From assembly GCA_019459145.1 (NCBI GenBank), contig JAIBEK010000031.1, positions 87,750 to 151,749 on the forward strand: DNA of 64,000 nt, written 5' to 3'. Under the pieces are notes generated by a model, which worked only from the letters and a program-made list of their open reading frames with translations, was not told the DNA's origin and did no database searches. Shown one piece after another: positions 51,731-61,455 of the stretch (position 1 is its first letter; the number at the start of each line of letters is the position of its first letter). A program made the translations under genes and the position numbers. This stretch comes from Arenimonas sp. GTDB lineage: Bacteria > Pseudomonadota > Alphaproteobacteria > Rhizobiales > Rhizobiaceae.

Positions 51731-51749
51731 AGCGGATTTGATATCCGCT
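51731..51749 (-). promoter_or_regulatory. Inverted repeat upstream of flagellin gene
   Basis: AGCGGAT and ATCCGCT (7-bp perfect arms, 5-base spacer) lie about 120 bases upstream of the flagellin start in an AT-rich patch. A candidate regulator-binding site; its distance suggests a long leader or an upstream activator. Confidence 0.35.
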
Positions 51750-51827
51750 TTAAGAATCCATTAGAAATTTAGCGAATGCTGCCGAAACCCTGAAAATCTG
51801 GGGTAGGCGCGGCGCAGCCCTGGCATG

Positions 51828-52088
51828 TCAGTCGGCGGACGGCAGGCGACGCATGGTAAACTCGATCCGGTCGCCCTCGAGCTGGCGCCAGCTCTCGACC
51901 TCCGTCCAGTAGGCCGCCTTGGGAAAACTGTCGAACCATTCGCGCGCCTTGGCCCGCGCCTCGTCCCGCGTCAGGCAGTAACTCTCGCGCACGAAATGAC
52001 CGCCATTCGTCGCGGCTCTGGCCTGCCTCTGGCTGGCGATGCGCTTTTTCAGGCCGTCGAACGACGGCGGACCGGGCATTTTCGTCAT
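51828..52088 (-). CDS. Small conserved-looking protein, unknown
   Basis: An 86-residue basic protein: FDGLKKRIASQRQARAATN, then CLTRDEARAKAREWFDSFPKAAYWTEVESWRQ and EFTMRRLPSAD. No membrane segment or known motif. GAGG stands 6-7 bases before ATG. It is divergent from hemF across 166 bases. Composition and codon use look genuine; the function is not known. Confidence 0.7.
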   Translation of the reverse strand: MTKMPGPPSFDGLKKRIASQRQARAATNGGHFVRESYCLTRDEARAKAREWFDSFPKAAYWTEVESWRQLEGDRIEFTMRRLPSAD

Positions 52089-52254
52089 GAAAAACCTCGC
52101 AGACCGATAAATTAATCGCAGCCGGCCCGTTTTGCGAGTCGATTCTCGACGAATGCGTGACCGCGGACTGGCCGAGGACCGGACGTCCTGTTAATTCCGG
52201 GAACCGGATCGGCGCCGAGTCGCCATGCAGGGGCGGAGATGCCCGGGGGAAGCC

Positions 52255-53169
52255 ATGCAAAGACCTGATCTGCCGAAAGGCCTGCCAGACGATATCGAGG
52301 ACAAGAAGCTGGCGGCCCGCGCCTGGTTCGAAACCCTGCGCGATACCATTTGCGCCTCCTTCGAAACGCTGGAGGACGAACTTTCAGGCCCGCTTTCAGA
52401 CCAGGCGCCCGGCCGCTTCACGGCCAAGGACTGGCAACGCGACGGCGGCGAAGGCGGCGGCGGTCGCATGTCGATGATGGAAGGCCGCGTCTTTGAGAAG
52501 GTCGGCGTGCACACCTCCACGGTGCATGGCGAATTCTCCCCCGAATTCCGCAAGACCATGCCGGGTGCCGAGGAGGACCCGCGCTTCTGGGCCTCCGGCA
52601 TCTCGCTGATCGCCCATCCCGTCAATCCGAACGTGCCCGCCGTGCACATGAACACCCGCATGGTGGTCACCACCAGCCAATGGTTCGGCGGCGGCGCCGA
52701 TCTGACCCCGGTGCTCGACCGGCGCCGCACCCAGGAAGACCAGGACAGCCGGGTTTTCCACCGCGCCATGGAAATCGCCTGCGACCGCCATGCCGAGGTC
52801 GCGGACTATCCGAAATACAAGGCCTGGTGCGACGAATACTTCTTCCTGCCCCACCGTAACGAAGCGCGCGGCATTGGCGGCATCTTCTTCGACTGGCTGC
52901 ATTCCACCGAAGAGGCCGGCGGCTGGGCGGCCGACTTCGCCTTCGTCCAGGACGTCGGACGGGCCTTCAACCTGGTCTATCCGAAGATCGTCCGGGGAAA
53001 TTTCAACCAGCCCTGGAGCGAGCAGGATCGCGACGAACAACTGGTGCGCCGCGGCCGCTATGTCGAGTTCAACCTGCTCTACGATCGCGGCACGATCTTC
53101 GGCCTGAAGACCGGCGGCAATGTCGAGTCCATCCTGTCGTCGATGCCGCCTGTGGTCCGCTGGCCCTGA
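52255..53169 (+). CDS. hemF: Oxygen-dependent coproporphyrinogen III oxidase
   Basis: A 304-residue enzyme of haem synthesis that decarboxylates coproporphyrinogen III to protoporphyrinogen IX using O2. Family signatures: [53 protein letters not shown] and [22 protein letters not shown] 52255 has GGGGGAAG upstream; ATG 52225 is rejected. Length and motif order match the family. Confidence 0.97.
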   Translation: MQRPDLPKGLPDDIEDKKLAARAWFETLRDTICASFETLEDELSGPLSDQAPGRFTAKDWQRDGGEGGGGRMSMMEGRVFEKVGVHTSTVHGEFSPEFRKTMPGAEEDPRFWASGISLIAHPVNPNVPAVHMNTRMVVTTSQWFGGGADLTPVLDRRRTQEDQDSRVFHRAMEIACDRHAEVADYPKYKAWCDEYFFLPHRNEARGIGGIFFDWLHSTEEAGGWAADFAFVQDVGRAFNLVYPKIVRGNFNQPWSEQDRDEQLVRRGRYVEFNLLYDRGTIFGLKTGGNVESILSSMPPVVRWP

Positions 53170-53307
53170 TCGGGTCACCTGGTCCGCCCCGTCCGGCCGG
53201 CCGCAACCAGACGAGGCGCAGCGCTTGCGCGCATGCGACATAAAATTGCATTTGGATCGGCCTGCCCTCGTGCTATTCTTCCGGTGATTTCATGGAGGAG
53301 AAGTGCG

Positions 53308-53580
53308 ATGGCATATCAGAGCAGCATTCCACCCCAGCAATCCACCACCAGCCGTCTGGCGTTCGACAAGCCTGAACTCATCGACCGTCTCGCCGAAAAG
53401 CTGCGGGCGACGAGCGACGTCGACCTTCCGCACGCCTATTTCGTCGAGCAGGTCCGCCTTGGGCTGGCCGGCCGCGATCTGGCCGATCTCGCCGCCGCCA
53501 ATCACGTCGAGGGCGCCTCGCGCCGAGCCCCGCCGCAAGCCAGCGGCTCGGTATTCCGCGCCTGGGCCATGCCGGAATAG
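53308..53580 (+). CDS. Small protein of unknown function, 90 residues
   Basis: A soluble 90-residue product. ATG 53308 is preceded by GGAGGAGAAG, a strong ribosome binding site. The first 20 residues are Ser/Gln/Pro-rich; a helical part follows (FDKPELIDRLAEKLRATSD, then AYFVEQVRLGLAGRDLADL). No family recognised. An AT-rich patch at 53230-53300 likely holds its promoter. Confidence 0.72.
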   Translation: MAYQSSIPPQQSTTSRLAFDKPELIDRLAEKLRATSDVDLPHAYFVEQVRLGLAGRDLADLAAANHVEGASRRAPPQASGSVFRAWAMPE

Positions 53581-53722
53581 GCAGCCTCAGGACCGGCCGT
53601 GTCAGCGTGATAAAACCCGGCGGCAAGCGTCGCCGCTGCACGCTTGGCGTGTTCAGTTTGGCCCAACTGGCGTTTCATGATATGTTTCCATCCGTTGAAC
53701 CCAGTCGAAGAGGAGACGCGAC

Positions 53723-53908
53723 ATGAAGCAGTTTGAATGCGGTTCACTGGTTCCGGGCTGCCCTTGGCATACCCGCGCCGAGGAGGAGGCCGAAGTCGTT
53801 CGCCGCGCCGTCGAGCACATGCGCACCGCGCATGGCGAGACGGTCATCCGCGAAACCATGGTCGACAATATCAAGACGCGGATCACCGACCAGGCACAGG
53901 CCGCCTGA
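53723..53908 (+). CDS. DUF1059 family small protein
   Basis: A 61-residue protein with the DUF1059 pattern: FECGSLVPGCPWHTRAEEEAE, two conserved cysteines and a histidine, followed by a helix containing EHMRTAHGE. The Cys/His arrangement suggests zinc or other metal binding. GAGGAG lies about 7 bases before ATG. Function unknown. Confidence 0.85.
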   Translation: MKQFECGSLVPGCPWHTRAEEEAEVVRRAVEHMRTAHGETVIRETMVDNIKTRITDQAQAA

Positions 53909-54026
53909 GAATTCGCGGCATCCGGCGCGTGCCGGACGGTCGACCCAGATTTGGATCAATCGGCAAATACGCCTTCGATTCAATGGCATAGACGCAGAAA
54001 GAGACTCTCTTTCGCAACGACTTGAA

Positions 54027-55283
54027 TCAGTTCCTGATGAGATCATCGAGCCGGGCGAGCAGTTTCGCCCGGTCGAAGGAGAAGTTGGACGAGACCCACG
54101 TCTCCTCCAGCTGCTTCAAGGTTTCTCCGACCTTGGGTCCCGGCGCCAGCCCCACCGCCAGAACATCCGCACCGCTCAAGGGAAAGACCGGCCGCTCGAA
54201 TTTTTCCGCCCTTGCCAGAAGCGCCGACAGCCGCCCGGCCTTCGTCATCGCCTTGGGGTCGCCCCCGGCTTGGGCGCGGGCCTGAGCGAAATCGATCTTC
54301 AGTGACGCGATCACGCCGTCCTGGCCGAGGCGATAGAGTTCGCGGTGGAAGGCCGCATCGGTCACCTCGCCGTTCGGCTTCGGCGCCCGGGCAAACCTGT
54401 CGAGGAAGGCGGCCTCGGCATTCGACAGGCGCAGGCGCTGTGCAAGGGCCGCCAGTCGCTCGGCATCCTTCGGCACGATCGCGGCGAGCCGCAGCATCGG
54501 CTCCGGTTCCCAGCCGAGCGCCTGTTCGGCAGCCACCAGCGCCGGGATCGCATCGATCCCCCATTTCTCGGTTTCGGGCAGGATCGCGCCCAGCACGCCG
54601 GATTGGCGCATCCACAACAGCGCACGACCGGGATCACGAGCGGCAAGCAACTTCTTCGTCTCCGCCCAGACGCGCTCGGCCGAAAGGCTCGCCAGCTTGT
54701 CCTTGGCCCGCGAACAGGCCTTCAGGCCCGCCGGATCCGGCCGCCCGCCGCCGTAATGGGCAAAGAAGCGGAAGAAGCGCAGGATGCGCAGATGATCCTC
54801 GGCGATCCGCGTGTCGGCGTCACCGATGAAGCGCACCGTCTTCGTCTCGATATCCGGCAATCCGCCGATAAGATCGATCACCTCGCCATCGGCTCCGACA
54901 TAGAGCGCGTTGATCGTCAGGTCGCGCCGCTCGGCGTCCTCCTGCCAGTCCTCGCCGAAAGCGACCTTGGCGCGCCTGCCGTCGGTCTCCACGTCGCGGC
55001 GCAGCGTGGTCACCTCGAAACCCTTGCCGTCGAGCACCAGCGTCACCGTGCCGTGGTCGATCCCGGTCGGCACCGCCTTGATACCGGCGGCCTTGGCGCG
55101 CTCCATGACCGTCTCGGGAGGAAGCGTGGTCGCAAGGTCGATGTCGGCGACCGGAAGCCCCATCAGGCTGTTGCGCACCGCCCCGCCCGCCACCCGTGCC
55201 TCGCCGCCGTCGGCATTCAGCAGTGCGAACAGCCGCTGCAATGCCGGATCGGTGAACCAGCTCTCGTTCGACAGGTTGGTCAT
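54027..55283 (-). CDS. CCA-adding enzyme / poly(A) polymerase family nucleotidyltransferase
   Basis: A 418-residue class II nucleotidyltransferase. The active site is in GGAVRNSLMGLPVADIDLATT (two aspartates of the D-x-D motif), followed by TVTLVLDGKGFEVTTLRRDVETDGRRA and the RRDLTINALYV motif. The fold continues with DADTRIAEDHLRILRFFRF, the nucleotide-selection and tRNA-head regions. It probably repairs tRNA 3' CCA ends; an mRNA poly(A) polymerase role cannot be excluded. It overlaps the upstream Nudix gene by 4 bases. Confidence 0.92.
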   Translation of the reverse strand: MTNLSNESWFTDPALQRLFALLNADGGEARVAGGAVRNSLMGLPVADIDLATTLPPETVMERAKAAGIKAVPTGIDHGTVTLVLDGKGFEVTTLRRDVETDGRRAKVAFGEDWQEDAERRDLTINALYVGADGEVIDLIGGLPDIETKTVRFIGDADTRIAEDHLRILRFFRFFAHYGGGRPDPAGLKACSRAKDKLASLSAERVWAETKKLLAARDPGRALLWMRQSGVLGAILPETEKWGIDAIPALVAAEQALGWEPEPMLRLAAIVPKDAERLAALAQRLRLSNAEAAFLDRFARAPKPNGEVTDAAFHRELYRLGQDGVIASLKIDFAQARAQAGGDPKAMTKAGRLSALLARAEKFERPVFPLSGADVLAVGLAPGPKVGETLKQLEETWVSSNFSFDRAKLLARLDDLIRN

Positions 55284-55912
55284 GCGTAGAGCCTTTCATA
55301 AACCGTGCGGATGATGCCCGCGGTAATGCCCCAGATATGGCGTTCGCCATAGGGCATGACGTAGAAATGCCGGACGATCCCCTGCCACATGCGGCTGTCA
55401 CGCTGGTGGTTGTCCGGGTCCATCAGGAAGGACAGCGGTACCTCGAACACCGCATCGACCTCGTCCGGATTGGGCGTAATGACGAAGCCGCGCTTGACCA
55501 CCGACAGCACCGGAATGATGCGGAAGCCCGTGGCGGACAGATATTGCGGCAAACGCCCGACCGTCTCGACGAAGGCCGGATCGAGCCCGATCTCTTCCCT
55601 TGCCTCGCGCAGCGCCGCAACCTCCGGCGACAGGTCGCCCTCGTCGATGCCGCCGCCGGGAAAGGCGATCTGGCCGGAATGTTTTCGCAGTGTCGCGGTC
55701 CGCTGGGTCAGGATCACCTTCGCCCCGTCCGGATCGTCGACCACCGGCACCAGCACGGCGGCGTCCTTGAGCTTCAGCCCCTCGATCTCGAGCAAGGTTT
55801 CCGGATTGAGCGCATGGTCGCCATGCTCGCGCCACGCATGTTCGTGGGGGGCGCCGATCTGGTTCAGCGCGCGATGGCGAAAGTCCGCAGCGGAATAGAC
55901 GTTGAGGCTCAT
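55280..55912 (-). CDS. CoA pyrophosphatase, Nudix family
   Basis: A 210-residue Nudix hydrolase of the CoA subgroup, which cleaves CoA to phosphopantetheine and ADP. The CoA signature ILTQRTATLRKHSGQIAFPGG precedes the Nudix box, which runs through VAALREAREEIGLDP. It overlaps both neighbours by 4 bases (ATGA-type), so DUF1285, Nudix and CCA genes form one tightly coupled operon. Confidence 0.92.
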   Translation of the reverse strand: MSLNVYSAADFRHRALNQIGAPHEHAWREHGDHALNPETLLEIEGLKLKDAAVLVPVVDDPDGAKVILTQRTATLRKHSGQIAFPGGGIDEGDLSPEVAALREAREEIGLDPAFVETVGRLPQYLSATGFRIIPVLSVVKRGFVITPNPDEVDAVFEVPLSFLMDPDNHQRDSRMWQGIVRHFYVMPYGERHIWGITAGIIRTVYERLYA

Positions 55913-56532
55913 TGGGCCAGCCGCTCGAGCTCTGCCGCCGGCATCACCGGAAAGATCGCTCCGCCCGAGCGGAGCGAAAACATTTCGACCCCGTCGATCT
56001 CCACCGTCTCGCCCTGCTCCACCAGGTCATACATCACGGCGCGCGACACCAGCGCCTCCAGCCGCCCGCGCACATGCAGGTAAGGCTTCAGCTCGCGGTT
56101 CTCGCCATGCACGACGAAGCGCAGCGCATGGTCCGGGCCGGCCTCGACCAAGTCGCCGACATTGGTGCGGAAGGTCATGACCTTTTCACCGTCGCGCGCG
56201 GTCACGCTCATCTCCACGGCGAGAAACGGCGCATCCTCGACCCGGATGCCGACTTTCTCCACAGGCGTGACAAGATAGGTCTTGCCGTCCTCGTCCTTGC
56301 GCAGCACGGTCGAGAACAGACGCACCAGCGGCGCGCGGCCGATCGGCGTACCCATGTAGAACCAGGTCCCGTCGGCGCGGATCTCCATGTCGATATCGCC
56401 GCAGAAGGGCGGTTCCCAGTGCTCCACGGGCGGCAGGCTCGGCTTGCCGCCGGCCGTCTGCGCGGCGGCGCGCGAAATCATCGCCGCCAGTCCCGCCGCA
56501 TCCGTCGTCGCCTTCAGCGTATCCCCTGCCAT
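55909..56532 (-). CDS. DUF1285 protein
   Basis: A 207-residue cytoplasmic protein of the DUF1285 family: VEHWEPPFCGDIDMEIRADG, WFYMGTPIGRAPLVRLFSTVLRKDEDG and FLAVEMSV are typical. The structure known for the family has two domains; a ligand-binding role has been suggested, not proven. It leads the DUF1285-Nudix-CCA operon and is divergent from the MoxR module (160-base gap). Confidence 0.88.
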   Translation of the reverse strand: MAGDTLKATTDAAGLAAMISRAAAQTAGGKPSLPPVEHWEPPFCGDIDMEIRADGTWFYMGTPIGRAPLVRLFSTVLRKDEDGKTYLVTPVEKVGIRVEDAPFLAVEMSVTARDGEKVMTFRTNVGDLVEAGPDHALRFVVHGENRELKPYLHVRGRLEALVSRAVMYDLVEQGETVEIDGVEMFSLRSGGAIFPVMPAAELERLAQ

Positions 56533-56692
56533 CTTTGCGTCCCGGTTGGTGCCTAATCAGTGCTATGTCACGAGATAGTCATTCGAAACGCGCTTGTCAG
56601 CCGCCCTTTGGGGAATAAGTTAGTTGCATGTGCCGTCATCGGGAAGACCAGTTCCGATTCGCCGGCGCGGGCGAAACCAGATGGAGAAGACC

Positions 56693-57706
56693 ATGGGCCT
56701 GATGCCAACCCCGGATGCCGCCCTCGACGAAAAGGCCATCATAGACGCCGCCGAGAAGGCGCTGGCCGACATCGCCTCGGTGCGCCAGGCGGTTTCCAGG
56801 GTCATCTTCGGCCAGGAGAAAGTGGTCGAAAACACCCTGCTCGCCATCCTGTCCGGCGGCCATGCGCTGCTCGTCGGCGTGCCCGGCCTTGCCAAGACCA
56901 AGCTGGTCAACACGCTCGGCACCGTGCTCGGCCTCGACGCCAGCCGCATCCAGTTCACGCCCGACCTGATGCCCTCCGACATTCTCGGCACCGAGGTGAT
57001 GGACCAGGACGAAAACGGCCGGCGCTCCTTCCGCTTCGTCAAGGGGCCGGTCTTCGCCCAGTTGCTGATGGCCGACGAGATCAACCGCGCCAGCCCGCGC
57101 ACCCAGTCGGCGCTGCTCCAGTCGATGCAGGAATACCAGGTGACGATCGCCGGGCGGCCCTATGACCTGCCCGCCCCCTTCCACGTGCTCGCCACCCAGA
57201 ACCCGCTGGAGCAGGAAGGCACCTATCCCCTGCCCGAGGCCCAGCTCGACCGCTTCCTGCTGCAGGTCGATGTGGGTTATCCGGAACTGGCCGCCGAACG
57301 GCAGATCCTTTTGGAAACCACCGGCGTCAGCGACCAGAAGGCCATGAGTGTGCTTTCCGCCGCCCGCCTGATCGAGATCCAGAAGCTGATCCGCCAGATG
57401 CCGGTTTCCGACGGCGTCGTCGACGGCATCCTCTCGCTGGTCCGCTCCGCCCGCCCCGGCCATGGCAATGCCGAGACCGACAAGGCGGTCGCCTGGGGCC
57501 CCGGCCCGCGCGCCGGCCAGGCGCTGATGCTCTGCGCCCGTGCCCGCGCGCTCTATGAAGGCCGCCTGGCGCCGTCGCTGGACGACGTCCATGCGCTCGC
57601 CGAACCCGTTCTCGAACACCGCATGGCGCTCACTTTCGGTGCCCGCGCCGAGGGCATGTCTGTGCGCGACGTCATCGCCGGCTTGGTGAAACAGGCGCGA
57701 GGCTAG
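56693..57706 (+). CDS. MoxR-type AAA+ ATPase
   Basis: A 337-residue AAA+ chaperone-like ATPase. Walker A is GVPGLAKTK, Walker B is LLMADEINRAS, and the sensor region has PFHVLATQNPLEQEGTYPLPEAQLDRFLLQ, followed by the lid domain. MoxR ATPases work with VWA-domain partners to mature or insert protein complexes. ATG 56693 has GGAG 7 bases upstream; earlier in-frame ATGs lack it. It is the first gene of a four-gene operon with gaps of 23, -4 and 1 bases. Confidence 0.95.
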   Translation: MGLMPTPDAALDEKAIIDAAEKALADIASVRQAVSRVIFGQEKVVENTLLAILSGGHALLVGVPGLAKTKLVNTLGTVLGLDASRIQFTPDLMPSDILGTEVMDQDENGRRSFRFVKGPVFAQLLMADEINRASPRTQSALLQSMQEYQVTIAGRPYDLPAPFHVLATQNPLEQEGTYPLPEAQLDRFLLQVDVGYPELAAERQILLETTGVSDQKAMSVLSAARLIEIQKLIRQMPVSDGVVDGILSLVRSARPGHGNAETDKAVAWGPGPRAGQALMLCARARALYEGRLAPSLDDVHALAEPVLEHRMALTFGARAEGMSVRDVIAGLVKQARG

Positions 57707-57729
57707 AACCGGGAAAGGATCGCGGACCC

Positions 57730-58650
57730 GTGGCAGCCATCGGCCAGATCGTCGAGCAGACCCCCGCCAACGAGGCGCTGACCCGCGCCCGCCAGCGCGC
57801 CACCCTGGTGCCCGATTGCATGGTCGAGGCCCACCGCATCGCCAACACGGTCATTGCCGGCTGGCATGGACGGCGCAAGCGCGGCATCGGCGAGAATTTC
57901 TGGCAGTTCCGCCCCTATTCCGAAGGCGAGAGCTTCGCCCGCATCGACTGGCGCCGCTCCGCCCGCGACGACCATACCTATATCCGCGACCGCGAATGGG
58001 AAGCGGCCCATACCGTCTGGCTGTGGGCCGACCTGTCGCCGTCGATGATGTATAAGTCGACGCTTAGCCCCGTCTCGAAGGAGAGCCGCGCGCTGGTGCT
58101 GATGCTGGCGCTCGCCGAAATCCTTGCCCGCTCGGGCGAGCGCATCGGCTGCCCCGGCATCATGGAGCCGGTGTCCGCCCGCAATGCCGCCGAACGCCTG
58201 GCCACCGCCATCCTGCACACCCCGCTGGCCAACGGCCTGCCGGACACCACCATGATCCGTGGTTCGAGCGACATCGTGCTGATCGGCGACTTCCTCGACG
58301 ATGCCGACGCCATCATGGAAAAGATCGCGCCGCTCGCCCGTCGCGGTCTGCGCGGCCATGTGGTCGAGATCGCCGATCCGGCGGAGGAGAGCTTCCCCTA
58401 TGCCGGCCGCACCGAGTTCACCGATCCGGAAACCGGAGAGAAACTCGTCTCCGGCCGCGCCGAGGGCCTGCGCGACGACTATCGCCGCGCCTACCTCGCC
58501 CGCCGCGAAAACCTCGGCGAGCAGCTTCGGCGCCTCGGCTGGAGTTTTGTCCACCATTCGACCGACCGCCTCGCCTCCGAGGCGCTGGTCGCCGTCCACA
58601 TGTATCTCTCCGGCACGCCGCCGCTCGTCAGCCGGAGCACCGCGCCATGA
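57730..58650 (+). CDS. DUF58 protein, MoxR partner with a VWA-like DxSxS motif
   Basis: A 306-residue protein starting at GTG. The DUF58 core is FRPYSEGESFARIDWRRSARDD with YIRDREWE just after it. The VWA-like metal-site motif DLSPS is in WLWADLSPSMMYKS. No signal peptide or membrane helix: it should be cytoplasmic and bind the MoxR ATPase. Its stop overlaps the start of the next gene (ATGA). Confidence 0.92.
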   Translation: MAAIGQIVEQTPANEALTRARQRATLVPDCMVEAHRIANTVIAGWHGRRKRGIGENFWQFRPYSEGESFARIDWRRSARDDHTYIRDREWEAAHTVWLWADLSPSMMYKSTLSPVSKESRALVLMLALAEILARSGERIGCPGIMEPVSARNAAERLATAILHTPLANGLPDTTMIRGSSDIVLIGDFLDDADAIMEKIAPLARRGLRGHVVEIADPAEESFPYAGRTEFTDPETGEKLVSGRAEGLRDDYRRAYLARRENLGEQLRRLGWSFVHHSTDRLASEALVAVHMYLSGTPPLVSRSTAP

Positions 58651-61454
58651 ACGCCCTGCCGCTCGCCTTCGCCGCCCCCGCCGTGCTGATCGCGCTTGCC
58701 GCCCTGCCGCTGATCTGGTGGCTGCTGAAGCTCACCCCGCCGCGCCCGAAGACCGAAGTCTTCCCGCCGCTGCGCATCCTCGCCGGCGTCTTGAAACGCG
58801 ACGAGACACCATCGAAGAGCCCGTGGTGGCTGACGCTGCTGCGCATGCTGCTGGCCGCCCTAGTGATCTTCGCGCTGGCCGATCCGGTGCTCAATCCGCG
58901 TAACGCCTCGCTCTCGACCGATGGCCCGCTGGTGCTGGTCGTCGACAATGGCTGGGCGACCGTCACCGACTGGGACCGCCGCGTCGCCACCGCCGAGGCG
59001 CTGATCGGCGATGCGGGCGACCGCGACCTGCCAGTGTCGATGGCGTTTACCGCCGACGCCAGCCATGACGCGGTCCCGACCAGTGCCGCGGCCGCGCTGG
59101 AAAAGCTGCGTGCCGCCGGTCCAAGACCCCTTCGCCCCGATCGCCCGCGCGCCATCGACGCCGTGAAGGCCGCCCTCGCCGGGTCGCGCCCCGGAACGGT
59201 GGCGGTCCTTGCCGATGGTATCGCCGCCGATGACGAGGAACGCCTGATGACGGCGCTTTCCGCGCTCCAGCCGGCGCAATTGCGCCTGATCGAAGGCGAC
59301 AACGCCGCCGCCACCGCCATCACCGGCGCATCCAACGGCGCCGACGCGCTCACCGTCAGCCTGTCGCGACTTGACGGCAACGCCGCACGAAGCCTGATCG
59401 TCGACGCGCAGGACCGCCAGGGCCGCGTCATCGCCTCCGGCACCGTCGATTTTGCCGTCGGCGAAACCGTGGCGAGCGGCGAGATCGCCGCGCCGTTCGA
59501 ACTGCGCAACGACTTTGCCCGGCTGTCGATCGCCGGCCTTGCCACGGCGGGCGCCACGCACCTGCTCGACGACGGTTTCCGCCGCCGCCGTGTGGCCCTC
59601 ATTTCCGGCGATACCGGCGACGACTTCCAGCCGCTCTTGTCGCCGCTCTACTATATCGAACGGGCGATCGCTCCCTATGCAGACCTGATCAAGCCGGGCG
59701 TCGCCGACCTCGCCGTCTCCGTGCCCGAAATCCTGGCGCAAAAGCCCTCGGCCATCGTGCTTGCCGACATCGGCCGCCTGCCGGAGGCGGTCTACGAACC
59801 GTTGCAGGCCTGGATCGCGGCAGGCGGCACCCTCATTCGCTTTGCCGGACCCCGCCTTGCCGCAGCCCCGGTCGGCGATCCGCTGGTACCGGTCATCCTG
59901 CGGCAGGGCGAACGCGAACTCGGCGGCGCGCTGTCCTGGGCCGAGCCGCAGCCGCTCGCCGACTTCCCGAAGTTCGGCCCCTTCGCCGGCATGGCGCGGC
60001 CAGACGGCGTGCTGATCAAGCGCCAGGTACTGGCCGAACCGACGCCCGATCTTGCCGAGCGCACCTGGGCGAGCCTGGCCGACGGCACGCCGCTGGTCAC
60101 CGTCCGGCAAACCGGCACCGGCCGCACCGTTCTCTTCCATGTCAGCGCCGAAGCGACCTGGTCGGACCTGCCGATCTCAGGTGAATTCGTCGAAATGCTG
60201 CGCCGGGTCGTGCAATTGGCCCGCGCCGGCGGCGTGGAAAGCGCAACCGGTTCTGCGTCGGCGGCGACGCTCGCCCCCTTCCGCCTCCTCACCGAGCGCG
60301 GCGCGCTGACCGCCGAGCCCGGCAATGCCCGCCCGCTTGATCTAGGCGAGGCGCGCCCGGCAGCCGCGACCTTCGACAACCCGCCAGGCCTCTACGGCAC
60401 CGAGGACGGCTTCGCCGCGTTGAACCTCCTGCCCGCCGGCGCCGAACTGAAACCACTCGACACCACCGCCTCGCTGCCGATCGCCCGCGAGCCGCTGGCC
60501 GGCACGGCGGCGACGCCCTTGAAGCCGGTGCTTTTGTCGATCGCGTTTGCGCTTCTGGTGATCGACAGCCTGATCGTCCTGTCCATGGGCGGTGCCTTTT
60601 CCCGCCTGCCGCGCCGCGCCGCCAGCGCTTCCGTTCTGGCCTTTGCCGCTGTCCTGCTTCTGGCCCCTGGCGAGCGCGCCTTGGCCGACGACGCAAAACC
60701 GGGTGACGACGTCATCCTCGAGCGGCTCGACAATACTCACCTCGCCTATGTCGTCACCGGAGAGGCGGAGGTCGACCGCCTGTCGGAACGGGGCCTGGCC
60801 GGCCTCACCGATTTCCTCACCTACCGCACGACGCTGGAGCCGGCGCTGCCGGTCGGCCTCGACATCAGCAAGGACGAACTGTCCTTTTACCCGATCATCT
60901 TCTGGCCGATCTCGGCGACCGCCCCCATGCCGTCTTCCGCCGCCATCAGCCGCATCGACGCCTATATGCGCGCCGGCGGCACCGTTTTGTTCGACACACG
61001 CGACCAGTTTTCCGCGCTTGGCGGCGATAGCGGCCCAAGCGCCAATGGCGAGCGGCTTCAGGCGATCCTTGCCAATATCGACATACCGCCGCTGGAACCG
61101 GTGCCGTCCGATCATGTGCTGACGCGCGCCTTCTATCTGCTGACAAATTTTCCCGGCCGCTACACCGGCAGCCCGCTGTGGGTCGAGGCGCGCCAGGAGG
61201 CCAGGACCTCCAACAGCGGCGTCGCCTCCACCGGCGACGGTGTTTCGCCGATCCTGATCACCGGCAACGACATTCTCGGCGCCTGGGCGATCGATGACAA
61301 CGGCGCCTCCATGCTGCCGACCGTGCCGCCGGACGAAATGCAGCGCGAAATGTCCTTTCGCTCCGGCGTCAACATCATGATGTACATGCTGACCGGCAAC
61401 TACAAGGCCGACCAGGTGCATGTTCCCGCCCTCCTCGAACGGCTGGGGCAGTGA
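58647..61454 (+). CDS. Large membrane protein with BatA N-domain and C-terminal DUF4159
   Basis: A 935-residue protein. The N-terminus (residues 1-100) has the two-helix BatA/aerotolerance-type region: AAPAVLIALAALPLIWWLLKLTPPRPKTEVFPPLRIL and a second helix at about 68-82. The position where VWA proteins have DxSxS reads VVDNGWA, so the metal site is degenerate. A long middle domain looks periplasmic or cytoplasmic and ends in a helix near 632-655 and another at about 665-680. The C-terminus (about 690-930) is DUF4159 (VILERLDNTHLAYVV... then FYPIIFWPIS and AYMRAGGTVLFDTRDQF). Confidence 0.88.
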   Translation: MNALPLAFAAPAVLIALAALPLIWWLLKLTPPRPKTEVFPPLRILAGVLKRDETPSKSPWWLTLLRMLLAALVIFALADPVLNPRNASLSTDGPLVLVVDNGWATVTDWDRRVATAEALIGDAGDRDLPVSMAFTADASHDAVPTSAAAALEKLRAAGPRPLRPDRPRAIDAVKAALAGSRPGTVAVLADGIAADDEERLMTALSALQPAQLRLIEGDNAAATAITGASNGADALTVSLSRLDGNAARSLIVDAQDRQGRVIASGTVDFAVGETVASGEIAAPFELRNDFARLSIAGLATAGATHLLDDGFRRRRVALISGDTGDDFQPLLSPLYYIERAIAPYADLIKPGVADLAVSVPEILAQKPSAIVLADIGRLPEAVYEPLQAWIAAGGTLIRFAGPRLAAAPVGDPLVPVILRQGERELGGALSWAEPQPLADFPKFGPFAGMARPDGVLIKRQVLAEPTPDLAERTWASLADGTPLVTVRQTGTGRTVLFHVSAEATWSDLPISGEFVEMLRRVVQLARAGGVESATGSASAATLAPFRLLTERGALTAEPGNARPLDLGEARPAAATFDNPPGLYGTEDGFAALNLLPAGAELKPLDTTASLPIAREPLAGTAATPLKPVLLSIAFALLVIDSLIVLSMGGAFSRLPRRAASASVLAFAAVLLLAPGERALADDAKPGDDVILERLDNTHLAYVVTGEAEVDRLSERGLAGLTDFLTYRTTLEPALPVGLDISKDELSFYPIIFWPISATAPMPSSAAISRIDAYMRAGGTVLFDTRDQFSALGGDSGPSANGERLQAILANIDIPPLEPVPSDHVLTRAFYLLTNFPGRYTGSPLWVEARQEARTSNSGVASTGDGVSPILITGNDILGAWAIDDNGASMLPTVPPDEMQREMSFRSGVNIMMYMLTGNYKADQVHVPALLERLGQ

Positions 61455-61455
61455 C

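Noticed and set aside
53733..54305. A 190-codon frame overlapping the DUF1059 gene and the CCA-enzyme gene tail
   Set aside because: It crosses two better-supported genes on both strands and is Arg-rich shadow sequence.
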